Shown here one piece after another: positions 1 through 6,785 of a stretch of 11,350 nucleotides of DNA. A program made the translations under genes and the position numbers. Source of the DNA: an uncultured Gemella sp. (GTDB lineage Bacteria; Bacillota; Bacilli; Staphylococcales; Gemellaceae); the NCBI GenBank assembly GCA_947254465.1, contig CAMYEU010000036.1, forward strand, positions 1 through 11,350, given 5' to 3'. The stretch's first letter is position 1. Each line of letters starts with the position of its first letter. The notes under the pieces were generated by a model. That model searched no databases. It worked only from the letters and a program-made list of their open reading frames with translations, and was not told the origin of the DNA.

Positions 1-44
1 ATCCTGAGATGTCTCGTGGGCTCGGAGATGTGTATAAGAGACAG
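1..44. other. Untrimmed Illumina Nextera adapter (sequencing artefact)
   Basis: Positions 11-25 (GTCTCGTGGGCTCGG) are the Nextera read-2 transposase primer and 26-44 (AGATGTGTATAAGAGACAG) are the 19-bp Tn5 mosaic end used in tagmentation. Positions 3-10 (CCTGAGAT) match, from memory, the N715 i7 index, and 1-2 (AT) fit the end of the P7 arm. The stretch is synthetic and should be trimmed; real sequence begins at 45. Reading through it creates the false N-terminus MSRGLGDVYKRQ, a peptide known to contaminate protein databases. Confidence 0.98.
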
Positions 45-248
45 CAATATTACAATGCTGACTTTTCTTGTTTCTCTGATTACTCTTATTTCTACTATCT
101 TTTGAACTATCAATATAGTTATAGCTACGAAAATCGCAGTGGTTTTAACCCTTTGATTTTCTATGAACATCGTAGCGATTATTATAGCTAAACTAAAAAC
201 TGTAATAAGCATATTAACAGCCAAAAATATTAATTTTTTATCCGCCAT
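45..248 (-). CDS. Small hydrophobic membrane protein, 3' part missing at the contig edge
   Basis: An ATG at 248 lies two bases after the cdaR stop, with a GAGGAA ribosome binding site inside the last cdaR codons. The frame stays open for 68 codons until it meets the adapter at 44, so the C-terminus is lost. The peptide begins MADKKLIFLAVNML. It shows two hydrophobic segments, at about residues 5-28 and 37-50, separated by a short polar stretch (ENQRVKTT) and followed by a basic tail (EIRVIRETRK). This looks like a two-helix membrane protein. Tight spacing suggests translational coupling to cdaR and membership of the cdaA operon. In many Firmicutes glmM follows cdaR, but this is clearly not GlmM. 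I do not recognise the family. The gene call is fairly secure; no function can be assigned. Confidence 0.7.
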
Positions 249-250
249 AA

Positions 251-1213
251 TTATTTTTTCCTCATCTTGATTGTTACTTTAACAATCGGTGTATCTGTCG
301 CAATTCTAATACTCTCCTTAGGATATATTTTCAAATTGCTACGTTCTTCTGTTTCTTCTTTAACATCACTTAAATCGACATCAACAAACATCTCTTGCAC
401 TCTAGCTAAACTAGCTGCATCTTCCGCTCTTATAGTTACTTTGGAAACATCTGCAGTCGCACTAATTAATTCAAATCCGGAAGGAAGATTTCCTATAGTG
501 TTTACCTCTAACGGAACCTCTTTTTCAATATTCTTCAATTCAATATTCATAACCGTTGAATTTGGCTCTATCTGGATATCCTCAATTTTATTGTAATCAC
601 TATCATAAGCTACTAACTTAGCCTCTTCTCTAGTATTTCTATTAATCTTTGTACGCACATCACTTTCAGCACGAACTTCATTAATTCTGTTGAGACTCTC
701 TACCGCCCCAGAAATCTTAACAATTGGATTCGATACGCTAAGTTTATCTACCTCATACCCAATTAACAGACGTTCTTTTTTTACTATTGGTGTAACTTTG
801 AACTCTTTTGTCGCTTTTTCTCTAATAGATATCGTTATTGTAGATGGTTCCGCGGTTCCATCTACACCTTTTTCTAAACCTTCTATCTCGATTCTAACCT
901 TCTGATCATCACCTATCTGGGCATTTCTAAGGTTCAATTTTGCCTTGAAATTTTTAGCAACACTTTCTTTTTGAACCTTCGTTTGCGTTCCAGATAATTT
1001 CACAGACACAGTATTAGGAATACCTACTACATAGAGTTTATCTCTATCATAGTCGACATCAAGTGAAACATCACTCACCCAAGCAGTTGCATTATCACTA
1101 GTAGTATCTCCAAGAACCGAAAAGTTTTTAAAATTCTCATTCACCGATAAGAACAATAGTATTGCTATTAAAAATGATATTAACTTTAACTTATTGTTTT
1201 CTTTTAGTTGCAT
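251..1213 (-). CDS. cdaR: YbbR-domain regulator of diadenylate cyclase CdaA
   Basis: The 320-residue protein has a short cytoplasmic N-terminus, one membrane segment at about residues 10-24 (LISFLIAILLFLSV), then an extracytoplasmic region. That region carries what looks like three YbbR repeats (roughly 45-135, 138-226 and 228-318), each ending in a beta-strand pattern such as ITISIR or VKVTIKM. Family knowledge: CdaR binds CdaA in the membrane and modulates c-di-AMP synthesis. The length matches firmicute YbbR/CdaR proteins of about 310 residues. It starts 11 bases after the cdaA stop, with GAGGTGA at 1218-1224 as ribosome binding site, so the two are co-transcribed. The C-terminus is basic (KMRKK). 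Assignment rests on the cdaA neighbour plus topology and is strong. Confidence 0.93.
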   Translation of the reverse strand: MQLKENNKLKLISFLIAILLFLSVNENFKNFSVLGDTTSDNATAWVSDVSLDVDYDRDKLYVVGIPNTVSVKLSGTQTKVQKESVAKNFKAKLNLRNAQIGDDQKVRIEIEGLEKGVDGTAEPSTITISIREKATKEFKVTPIVKKERLLIGYEVDKLSVSNPIVKISGAVESLNRINEVRAESDVRTKINRNTREEAKLVAYDSDYNKIEDIQIEPNSTVMNIELKNIEKEVPLEVNTIGNLPSGFELISATADVSKVTIRAEDAASLARVQEMFVDVDLSDVKEETEERSNLKIYPKESIRIATDTPIVKVTIKMRKK

Positions 1214-1224
1214 AATATCACCTC

Positions 1225-2031
1225 TTATTTAATTATTTTTTCTTGCTGTTTCCAGTTTTTTGCCAAGTAATCTGTCAGTTCGTCTGTTGAATAATCCGAA
1301 GTTAAAATCCCATTATGACAAACACTAATCTTCCCAGTCTCTTCGGAAACAGCAATTATAATGGCATCTGTCACCTCAGATAATCCTAAAGCAGCACGGT
1401 GCCTTGTCCCATAACTACTAGCTATCGATCTATTATCCGACAAAGGAAGCACACAACTTGCTGCACGAATCTTATTTTCATCGATTATCATAGCGCCATC
1501 ATGCAAAGGTGTATTTGGAATAAAAATATTAATTATAAGTTCATTGGTCACCTCAGCATTGACCGTAATACCACTTTCTACATACTCATCAAGACCAGTA
1601 TTATTTTCTAGTACGATTAGTGCACCTATTCTTCGACGCGCCATATGTCTAGATGAATCAACAACAGCTTTTATAATATGTTCAGTAGAATTTTTCTGAA
1701 CATCTTTATAATTTATATTGAAGATATTAGACAGCTGTACCCTTCCAATATACTCAAGAGCTCGTCGTAATTCTGGTTGGAATATAATCATTATTCCCAA
1801 TACTCCCCAAGTTACTACTTGTTCAAATATGTATGTCATCGTTCTAAATCCAATAAAATTAAAGAATATTTTAAATCCAATAACAATTAAAATACCTTTA
1901 ATAAGTTGCATACCACGAGTACCTTTTAATAAACTCAATAGTTTATAAACTAAAAACCAAACTAATAATATATCCAACAAATGAATAATTAGTGTCAGTG
2001 TGCTCACTCCTGATAAGTATTCAGCTATCAT
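1225..2031 (-). CDS. cdaA: Membrane diadenylate cyclase (c-di-AMP synthase)
   Basis: This enzyme condenses two ATP into cyclic di-AMP, an essential signal for potassium and osmotic balance and wall homeostasis in Firmicutes. The 268-residue protein has three N-terminal hydrophobic segments (about 11-35, 43-60 and 69-84) followed by the DAC domain (about 100-255). Both catalytic signatures are present: DGA at 178-180 within PLHDGAMII, and RHR at 210-212 within GTRHRAALG. SEETG near 229-233 is also typical. Length is normal for CdaA/DacA. The start is supported by AAAGGAG at 2039-2045, seven bases upstream. It is the first gene of a minus-strand unit with cdaR and the truncated membrane gene. 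A TGATATAAT promoter lies about 80 bases upstream. Confidence 0.97.
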   Translation of the reverse strand: MIAEYLSGVSTLTLIIHLLDILLVWFLVYKLLSLLKGTRGMQLIKGILIVIGFKIFFNFIGFRTMTYIFEQVVTWGVLGIMIIFQPELRRALEYIGRVQLSNIFNINYKDVQKNSTEHIIKAVVDSSRHMARRRIGALIVLENNTGLDEYVESGITVNAEVTNELIINIFIPNTPLHDGAMIIDENKIRAASCVLPLSDNRSIASSYGTRHRAALGLSEVTDAIIIAVSEETGKISVCHNGILTSDYSTDELTDYLAKNWKQQEKIIK

Positions 2032-2110
2032 AAATAATCTCCTTTCTTTTACATAATATTGCTACCGTACATATATTGTTTGCAATTATATGTATAAAAA
2101 TCCACATTTA

Positions 2111-2119
2111 ATTATATCA
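2111..2119 (-). promoter_or_regulatory. Extended -10 promoter of the cdaA operon
   Basis: The minus strand reads TGATATAAT, a perfect extended -10 element; no good -35 hexamer is visible 16-18 bases upstream. Transcription would start near 2104, giving a leader of about 70 nt. The element sits just downstream of the T-run that ends the structured RNA at 2147-2354, so cdaA seems to be transcribed independently of the upstream gene. Confidence 0.6.
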
Positions 2120-2146
2120 TAAAATGCAAGCGTTGTGCTATTTTTT

Positions 2147-2354
2147 TATAAAAGAAAAAGGGAGCAACTCAAAAATCGTGATTTCGTAGAAAAAATCGAT
2201 TTTGTCGAGTCACCCCCGCAAAGTTTATTAGATATCTAAAAAGCTTTTATAAAGCGAATTTAGATATCAATAAACCACTGCGTCTATGAGTTCTCATATA
2301 CACTTTGTTAAAATTTAGGGCTTTTTGATCAGCCCTCAAAATATCTTCTATAAT
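2147..2354 (-). ncRNA. Candidate structured small RNA with three hairpins and own terminator
   Basis: On the minus strand, a putative promoter (TTGTAG at 2383-2388, 16-base spacer, TATATT at 2361-2366) precedes three helices. First is AGGGCT/AGCCCT at 2317-2336. Second is a nested stem: TGCG/CGCA (2279-2282 with 2217-2220), then 17 pairs with one bulged A (2259-2275 with 2223-2240), capped by GCTTT/AAAGC at 2243-2255. Third is a stem pairing CGATTTT, GAGT and CCC across 2160-2217, followed by TTTTTCTTTT, a rho-independent terminator. The predicted transcript is about 205 nt. The stretch has no plausible protein gene. From memory, the order of helices and flanks such as CACCCCCGCA and CCACTGCGTCT (plus strand) resembles intergenic elements in streptococci; this was not checked by search. 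Alternatively it could be a repeat element without a function in trans. Confidence 0.5.
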
Positions 2355-2360
2355 TCCTAG

Positions 2361-2388
2361 AATATACTACATTAAGTATCGTCTACAA
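2361..2388 (-). promoter_or_regulatory. Possible promoter of the 2147-2354 structured RNA
   Basis: Minus-strand TTGTAG at 2383-2388 and TATATT at 2361-2366 are separated by 16 bases. The start would fall near 2354, just ahead of the first hairpin. In AT-rich DNA such matches arise by chance, so support comes mainly from its position. Confidence 0.35.
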
Positions 2389-2408
2389 AAATTATGTTAA
2401 ACAACATA
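2387..2408 (-). terminator. Weak AT-rich terminator after the pyruvate kinase-like gene
   Basis: A six-pair stem TATGTT/AACATA with a four-base loop (2393-2408) is followed on the minus strand by ATTTTTG. It lies 41 bases after the stop of the 2449-3597 gene. The stem is AT-only except one pair, so termination may be partial; read-through would run into the structured RNA. Confidence 0.35.
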
Positions 2409-2448
2409 GACATTAAAACTCGTACCTACAAATCGTATTAATACCTAG

Positions 2449-3597
2449 CTAGTCAACTTTACTTACATATACAAAGTCTGTAGGTGGTACAGTACCTTTT
2501 CCTGTATCTGGTTGACCTGCAGTTATCAAGATAAGATCACCAACTTCCGCTAATCCAACTTTTTTAGAATATGAAGAGGCATTACTTAGCATCTCTTCCA
2601 TACTTAACATCTTAGGTTCGATATACGATACTATTCCTCTAGTAATAACTAACTTTCTAGCACTTTCTCTATCAGGTAAAACGGCTAACACAGGCACATT
2701 TGGACGATATCTCGCGATGAAACGAGCTGTTGTTCCTGATTTCGTATAAGTTACAATACTTTTTACATCAACTACTTCTAAAAGATGTTTCGTCGTCATA
2801 GAGACAGCGTGAGAGATACTCATTTTATATCCTTCCACTTCGAATCTTTCAGCATCAACAGCATTATTTTTCTCAACAGTTCTTATAATTCTATCTAATG
2901 TTTCTAACGCTTCACACGGATAATCACCAATCGCAGTCTCCTCTGTTAACATTACCGCATCAACACCGTCGAAAATCGCATTCGCAACATCAGACACTTC
3001 GGCTCTAGTCGGTCTTGGATTGTAAACCATAGAATATAACATTTGAGTAGTTAAAATAACTACCTTCGCAGCTTCATTAGCTCTTCTTACTATTTCTTTT
3101 TGAATTCCAGGTAAATCTTCATACGAAATATCTACCCCAAGTTCGTCACGATTAATCATAATCGCATCCGCAATTTCTAGTATTCCATCAAGATTATCAT
3201 AACCATCTTTACAATCTATCTTAACAATAATCCCTATATTTTTTCCATGTGACTTAATAATCTCTTTCACCTTCGTAATCTCTTCTAGGTTCCCAACAAA
3301 AGGACACGCAACGAAATCTACATCATTTGCACAGGCAAAGTCTACATTCTCTTCATCTATTTTTATAAGTTTATACTTATTTTTCGCATAAATATGATCA
3401 ACATCATATATTATAGCTAAGTCTCTTCCCACTTCTTCTCTTAGAGATTTAACTTTCTCTATTCTTTCAATATTTTGTTCATTATTCCCATAATAAGAAT
3501 CTATCAATACAGCGTCCGCTGCACCTTCCACTATTTTTCGTAATACTTTATCTGTAGCATCACCTATAGTAGCTATTATTTTAGAATTTCTAATCAT
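2449..3597 (-). CDS. Pyruvate kinase-like protein, B domain lost, probably not an active kinase
   Basis: The 382-residue protein clearly descends from pyruvate kinase. It keeps KIIATIG at 6-12, VKID at 125-128, TTQML at 183-187, an almost intact PRPTRAEVSDVANAIFDG stretch (194-211) and a C-terminal domain with ITAGQP near 358-363. It is far from a normal enzyme (about 470-585 residues). The B domain, which closes over the active site, is replaced by about 10 residues near 70-82. The substrate strand NxxRxNxSHG has become DAVLIDSYYG (28-37), losing the key Arg and Asn. DTKGPEIR has become DVDHIYAK. Metal ligands Glu and Asp in KIEN and RGDLG are now Asp128 and Glu152. Lys126 and Thr184 remain. 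The frame is intact and has a ribosome binding site (AGGTGAAG, 3602-3609) and a promoter, so it is maintained rather than decaying. A regulatory or binding role is inferred; PEP-to-pyruvate catalysis seems unlikely. Confidence 0.88.
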   Translation of the reverse strand: MIRNSKIIATIGDATDKVLRKIVEGAADAVLIDSYYGNNEQNIERIEKVKSLREEVGRDLAIIYDVDHIYAKNKYKLIKIDEENVDFACANDVDFVACPFVGNLEEITKVKEIIKSHGKNIGIIVKIDCKDGYDNLDGILEIADAIMINRDELGVDISYEDLPGIQKEIVRRANEAAKVVILTTQMLYSMVYNPRPTRAEVSDVANAIFDGVDAVMLTEETAIGDYPCEALETLDRIIRTVEKNNAVDAERFEVEGYKMSISHAVSMTTKHLLEVVDVKSIVTYTKSGTTARFIARYRPNVPVLAVLPDRESARKLVITRGIVSYIEPKMLSMEEMLSNASSYSKKVGLAEVGDLILITAGQPDTGKGTVPPTDFVYVSKVD

Positions 3598-3633
3598 AAC
3601 TCTTCACCTATCCATATCTTTATTTCACATTTT

Positions 3634-3642
3634 ATTATAGCA
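3634..3642 (-). promoter_or_regulatory. Extended -10 promoter of the pyruvate kinase-like gene
   Basis: The minus strand reads TGCTATAAT, 37 bases before the start codon, with no convincing -35. The start would be near 3627, leaving a leader of about 30 nt that holds the AGGTGAAG ribosome binding site. Confidence 0.55.
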
Positions 3643-3777
3643 CAGCAAATTATAACATACTATACTATACTTATTACAACAGTTTTAACCTATATTATTA
3701 AGTAAATAAATATTATTATTAAATACAAATCACTCAATCATATCGAATCTCATCTATTTAGGTGAATTCAATTCTTA

Positions 3778-3807
3778 TTAACACATTAATTTAATATAAA
3801 CTATAAA
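3778..3807 (+). promoter_or_regulatory. Possible promoter of an orphan small RNA
   Basis: TTAACA (3778-3783), an 18-base spacer and TATAAA (3802-3807) would start transcription near 3814, about 110 bases ahead of the terminator-like hairpin at 3893-3925. The surroundings are very AT-rich, so a chance match is possible. Confidence 0.3.
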
Positions 3808-3813
3808 AATATA

Positions 3814-3926
3814 ACTACATATATCGTTTTCAAAAACAATTCCATTTTATTAAATAAAGGAAAAACTCTTACTCTGATTGTAAGGTTTTTTCCTACAAAT
3901 CAGCTTACATTTGTAGTTGTTTTTTA
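3814..3926 (+). ncRNA. Candidate small RNA or attenuator with two overlapping hairpins
   Basis: The first hairpin pairs 3858-3872 with 3880-3894 (13 of 15 positions, 7-base loop). The second pairs CTACAAAT (3893-3900) with ATTTGTAG (3909-3916) and is followed by TTGTTTTTT, the shape of an intrinsic terminator on the plus strand. The two stems share bases 3893-3894, and CTTAC in the second loop can also pair with GTAAG of the first stem, so the folds may compete. No plus-strand protein gene lies upstream for this terminator to serve, hence the small-RNA reading. The transporter promoter lies further downstream at 4050-4079, so this is not its own leader unless transcription starts upstream as well. 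Confidence 0.4.
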
Positions 3927-4023
3927 TCGACAATTATGAAAAATATTTATAAAGTTTATTTGATTATAAGTGTTATTTAAAGAATAATAGTGGCACTTCT
4001 AAAATTAGGACTATAAAAAAATA

Positions 4024-4079
4024 ATATTATATAATATATAAAAAAACTATTGACAACCTCCCTTTCTGTAGTATATAAT
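4024..4079 (+). promoter_or_regulatory. Strong promoter of the organophosphate antiporter gene
   Basis: A perfect TTGACA (4050-4055) and TATAAT (4074-4079) are 18 bases apart. Just upstream lie A-tracts and a 14-bp AT palindrome (4024-4037) that could act as an UP element or operator. Transcription would start near 4086, giving a leader of about 70 nt ending in GGAGG at 4141-4145. I see no convincing catabolite-response (cre) site. Confidence 0.8.
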
Positions 4080-4155
4080 TTAACATGCTGATATAACACA
4101 TAGTTTTCAGTTATTAAAATTATATATAAATAATAATTTAGGAGGAACATTTTTT

Positions 4156-5493
4156 ATGTTATCATTTTTAAAACCTAAAGCTAAATCACATACAGTTCCT
4201 GCCGATAAAATTATGCCGACTTACAAGAAATTAAGATTTATTTCTTTCCTTGGGGTATTCCTTGGATATATGGCATTCTATATTGTTAGAAATAACATCA
4301 GTTTATCGAGTAGTGATCTTAAAGCATCTTTAGGAATTTCTAAAACTCAAATGGGTGCAATCATGAGTTATATGTTACTTGCATATGGATTAAGTAAAGG
4401 ATTCATGAGTAGTTTAGCTGATAAAGCCGATCCAAAAAAATATATGGCTCTTGGTCTTTTCCTTTGTGCATCTGTAAACTTAGCACTTGGAGTTAGTCAC
4501 ACTGTATTCTTAGTATCAATCTTAGTAATATTACTAGGTCTTTTCCAAGGTATGGGAGTTGGACCAGCATTCATCACACTTGCAAGCTGGTATCCTAAAA
4601 AAGAACGTGGTCGTATGACTGCTCTTTGGAACATTTCTCACAACGTTGGTGGAGGAATCGTAGCAAGTGTTGTTACATTAGGATTCATCATCTTTGGTAA
4701 AGAACACTGGAAATTAGCATACTACGTATTCCCAGCGATTATCGCTATTATCTTCGTTATCATCATCCTTGTTTTAGTTAAAGGAAAACCAGAAAACGAA
4801 GGTTTACCAACTATGGAAGAAATCACTGGTGAAACACACAAAGTAGAAGTAAAACACGTACCAGAAGAAGCTGCAAACTTAAGTGCAGGACAAATTTTCG
4901 TAAATTACGTATTAAAAAACAAACACGCTTGGTATGTATCTTTAGTTGATACATTCGTATACTTAATCCGTTTCGGATTAATCTCTTGGCTTCCAATTTA
5001 CTTATTAGAAACTAAAGGATTCACAAAAGGACAAATGGGTATCGCCTTCACATTATTCGAGTGGGCTGCTATTCCATCGACACTTCTTGCTGGATACCTA
5101 TCTGATAAAGTATTCAAAGGTTACCGTATGCCTCCAGCAATCGGTGCAATGGTTATCATTTTCTTCTGTCTAATCGGATATTGGGAAAGTACTTCACTAG
5201 TATGGGTAATCGTATTTGCCAGCCTTTCTGGATGTCTAATCTATGTACCACAATTCTTAGCATCAGTTCAAACTATGGAAGTTGTTCCATCATTTGCTGT
5301 TGGTAACGCAGTTGGTCTAAGAGGATTCATGAGTTACATCGTGGGTGCTTCATTCGGTACTTGGTTCATCGGATTCGTTGTTGACCGTGTAGGATGGTCT
5401 GGAGGTCTTTACGTACTTCTAGCATCTGCAGTTCTTTGTATCGTATTCGCAGTACTAAGTCACCGTGGAGCCAAAGAATTAGCACACAAATAA
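4156..5493 (+). CDS. Organophosphate:phosphate antiporter (GlpT/UhpT family, MFS)
   Basis: This 445-residue protein has the 12-helix major-facilitator pattern, with a polar central loop at about 208-245, and belongs to the OPA family, which exchanges sugar- or glycerol-phosphates for phosphate. The N-terminus (MLSFLKPKAK, then PTYKKLRFISFLGVFLGY) follows E. coli GlpT as I recall it. The substrate-binding arginines are kept as Arg45 (FYIVRNN) and Arg272 (VYLIRFG), and the GlpT central histidine as His162 (WNISHNVGGG). Lys46 of GlpT is Asn here, so the substrate may differ: glycerol-3-phosphate, hexose-6-phosphate or phosphoglycerate are all possible. The start has GGAGG ten bases upstream. It is monocistronic, between a strong promoter and a bidirectional terminator. 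No glp or uhp regulatory gene is adjacent. Confidence 0.93.
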   Translation: MLSFLKPKAKSHTVPADKIMPTYKKLRFISFLGVFLGYMAFYIVRNNISLSSSDLKASLGISKTQMGAIMSYMLLAYGLSKGFMSSLADKADPKKYMALGLFLCASVNLALGVSHTVFLVSILVILLGLFQGMGVGPAFITLASWYPKKERGRMTALWNISHNVGGGIVASVVTLGFIIFGKEHWKLAYYVFPAIIAIIFVIIILVLVKGKPENEGLPTMEEITGETHKVEVKHVPEEAANLSAGQIFVNYVLKNKHAWYVSLVDTFVYLIRFGLISWLPIYLLETKGFTKGQMGIAFTLFEWAAIPSTLLAGYLSDKVFKGYRMPPAIGAMVIIFFCLIGYWESTSLVWVIVFASLSGCLIYVPQFLASVQTMEVVPSFAVGNAVGLRGFMSYIVGASFGTWFIGFVVDRVGWSGGLYVLLASAVLCIVFAVLSHRGAKELAHK

Positions 5494-5511
5494 TTAACAA
5501 TTGAAAATATT

Positions 5512-5545
5512 AAAAAGCACTGAACAAAATCGTTCAGTGCTTTTT
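5512..5545. terminator. Bidirectional terminator between antiporter and FAD oxidoreductase
   Basis: A perfect 14-pair stem (5512-5525 with 5532-5545) encloses a six-base loop, with a run of A on the left and T on the right. It therefore works as an intrinsic terminator in both directions for the convergent genes ending at 5493 and 5553. Confidence 0.92.
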
Positions 5546-5552
5546 AATTTTC

Positions 5553-6647
5553 CTACTTACATATTATATAGTTTGCAATATTATAATCTTGTGGATCTAG
5601 TTCTATATCATTACCTAAAATAATATTTGCTACACTATAACCAATTACTGGTCCTGTAGTTAAACCAGAAGAACCAAGACCACTAATCGCATATACATTT
5701 TTCAATGTTGGAACTTCGCCAAAAAACGGAGAATAATCACTAGTATAAGCCCTGATTCCAACACGTTCATTTATTATCTGTGCATTTTTTAATTCACCTA
5801 AGAAATTCTCCGCTTCTTCACCGAAAGTATCGAGTTGCTGTTTATCAACTATTAAATCAAAGCCCATATCATTTTCATGTGTCGCTCCAACACTAACAAC
5901 ACCTTTTTCAAATGGAATAATATCCAATTCACCCTCAGGCATAATAACTGGATAAGATCCTGTATTTTCATCAGAAACTTTATAATCCCTTAGTTGGCCT
6001 TTTTGCGGACGAACATCAACATCAAATCCAAGAGGCTCTAGTATGTCTTTTAACCACGCACCAGTCGCAAGCACGACAGTATCAAAAGACTGTCCATTAA
6101 TCTCATATTTATCTCTCACAACCTTTAGACTAACTTTTTCTTTAACAAGATTAGCTTTTGAAGCAGTAAGTAAAGTATTAACGAATCTCTCTCCTTCTAC
6201 ACGTCCGCCTCCACTCGCATATAGTACGTCTCCATTATTATCGAAGCTAGGAATGACCTTTTGCACCTCTTCTTTTGAGATTATCTCTAAATCTCCTATC
6301 ATCGGCGATAATTCTCTACGACTTTCAGCAAGTTCTTTTAACTCAGGTAGCTTATCTTCATTTTTTTTCAATAAATATACTCCACATTGTGAATAAAAAT
6401 CAGTATTATAACCATCAGCTTCTAAGTCTTTAACTAATTTCAAATAAAAATCAGCACCTAGTCTAGCCATCTTATACCAAGGTTTATTACGTCTTTTAGA
6501 AAACCATGGGCTTATTATCCCGGCTGAAGCTTTCGTAGCTTGACCCAACCCGTAATCAAAAACTACTATTTCATTTTTTTGTTCTTTTGACAAATAATAA
6601 GCACATGTAGCTCCTACTATTCCCCCACCTACTACTGCTATTTTCAT
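5553..6647 (-). CDS. FAD-dependent amino-acid oxidase/dehydrogenase (DAO family)
   Basis: The 364-residue protein begins MKIAVVGGGIVGATCAYYL, a dinucleotide-binding fold with GGGIVG at 7-12 for the FAD ADP moiety. It continues with ATGAW at 194-198 and ends with the family's FAD-binding motif GLGSSGLTTGP at 323-333. The family (glycine oxidase ThiO, DadA, D-amino-acid oxidase) oxidises the amine of glycine or D-amino acids. Arg299 in GIRAYTSD is a candidate carboxylate-binding residue, by analogy only. An in-frame GTG at 6659 would add four residues, but it overlaps the GAGG ribosome binding site (6654-6657), which is ideally placed six bases before the ATG at 6647; that ATG is taken as the start. 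No thiamine genes adjoin, so a ThiO role is not supported. Substrate is unknown. Confidence 0.88.
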   Translation of the reverse strand: MKIAVVGGGIVGATCAYYLSKEQKNEIVVFDYGLGQATKASAGIISPWFSKRRNKPWYKMARLGADFYLKLVKDLEADGYNTDFYSQCGVYLLKKNEDKLPELKELAESRRELSPMIGDLEIISKEEVQKVIPSFDNNGDVLYASGGGRVEGERFVNTLLTASKANLVKEKVSLKVVRDKYEINGQSFDTVVLATGAWLKDILEPLGFDVDVRPQKGQLRDYKVSDENTGSYPVIMPEGELDIIPFEKGVVSVGATHENDMGFDLIVDKQQLDTFGEEAENFLGELKNAQIINERVGIRAYTSDYSPFFGEVPTLKNVYAISGLGSSGLTTGPVIGYSVANIILGNDIELDPQDYNIANYIICK

Positions 6648-6684
6648 AAGATACCTCACTTTTTTAATAAATTTACTAATTAAA

Positions 6685-6713
6685 ATTATAACCTAAAAAA
6701 TTTATAGAGTAAA
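6685..6713 (-). promoter_or_regulatory. Promoter of the FAD oxidoreductase gene
   Basis: Minus-strand TTTACT (6708-6713) and TATAAT (6685-6690) are 17 bases apart, starting transcription near 6678 with a leader of about 30 nt. This suggests the gene is transcribed separately from the DUF1310-like gene upstream. Confidence 0.65.
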
Positions 6714-6785
6714 TACAGATATTATCCTCTCCACACTCATCTACTTAGGTACATTTTTCTATTTACTCTTACTTTCTTTATCCTG

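Noticed and set aside
26..44. Tn5 mosaic end as evidence of a real transposon
   Set aside because: It is joined to the Nextera primer and index, so it comes from library preparation, not from the genome.
9..191. Plus-strand frame beginning MSRGLGDVYKRQ
   Set aside because: Its first dozen residues are translated Nextera adapter, and the rest is antisense to the open minus-strand membrane-protein frame.
3930..4150. Catabolite-response (cre) site for the antiporter
   Set aside because: No sequence close to the WTGNAANCGNWNNCW consensus was found near the promoter.
6043..6396. 117-codon plus-strand frame
   Set aside because: It is antisense within the FAD oxidoreductase gene, with no ribosome binding site.
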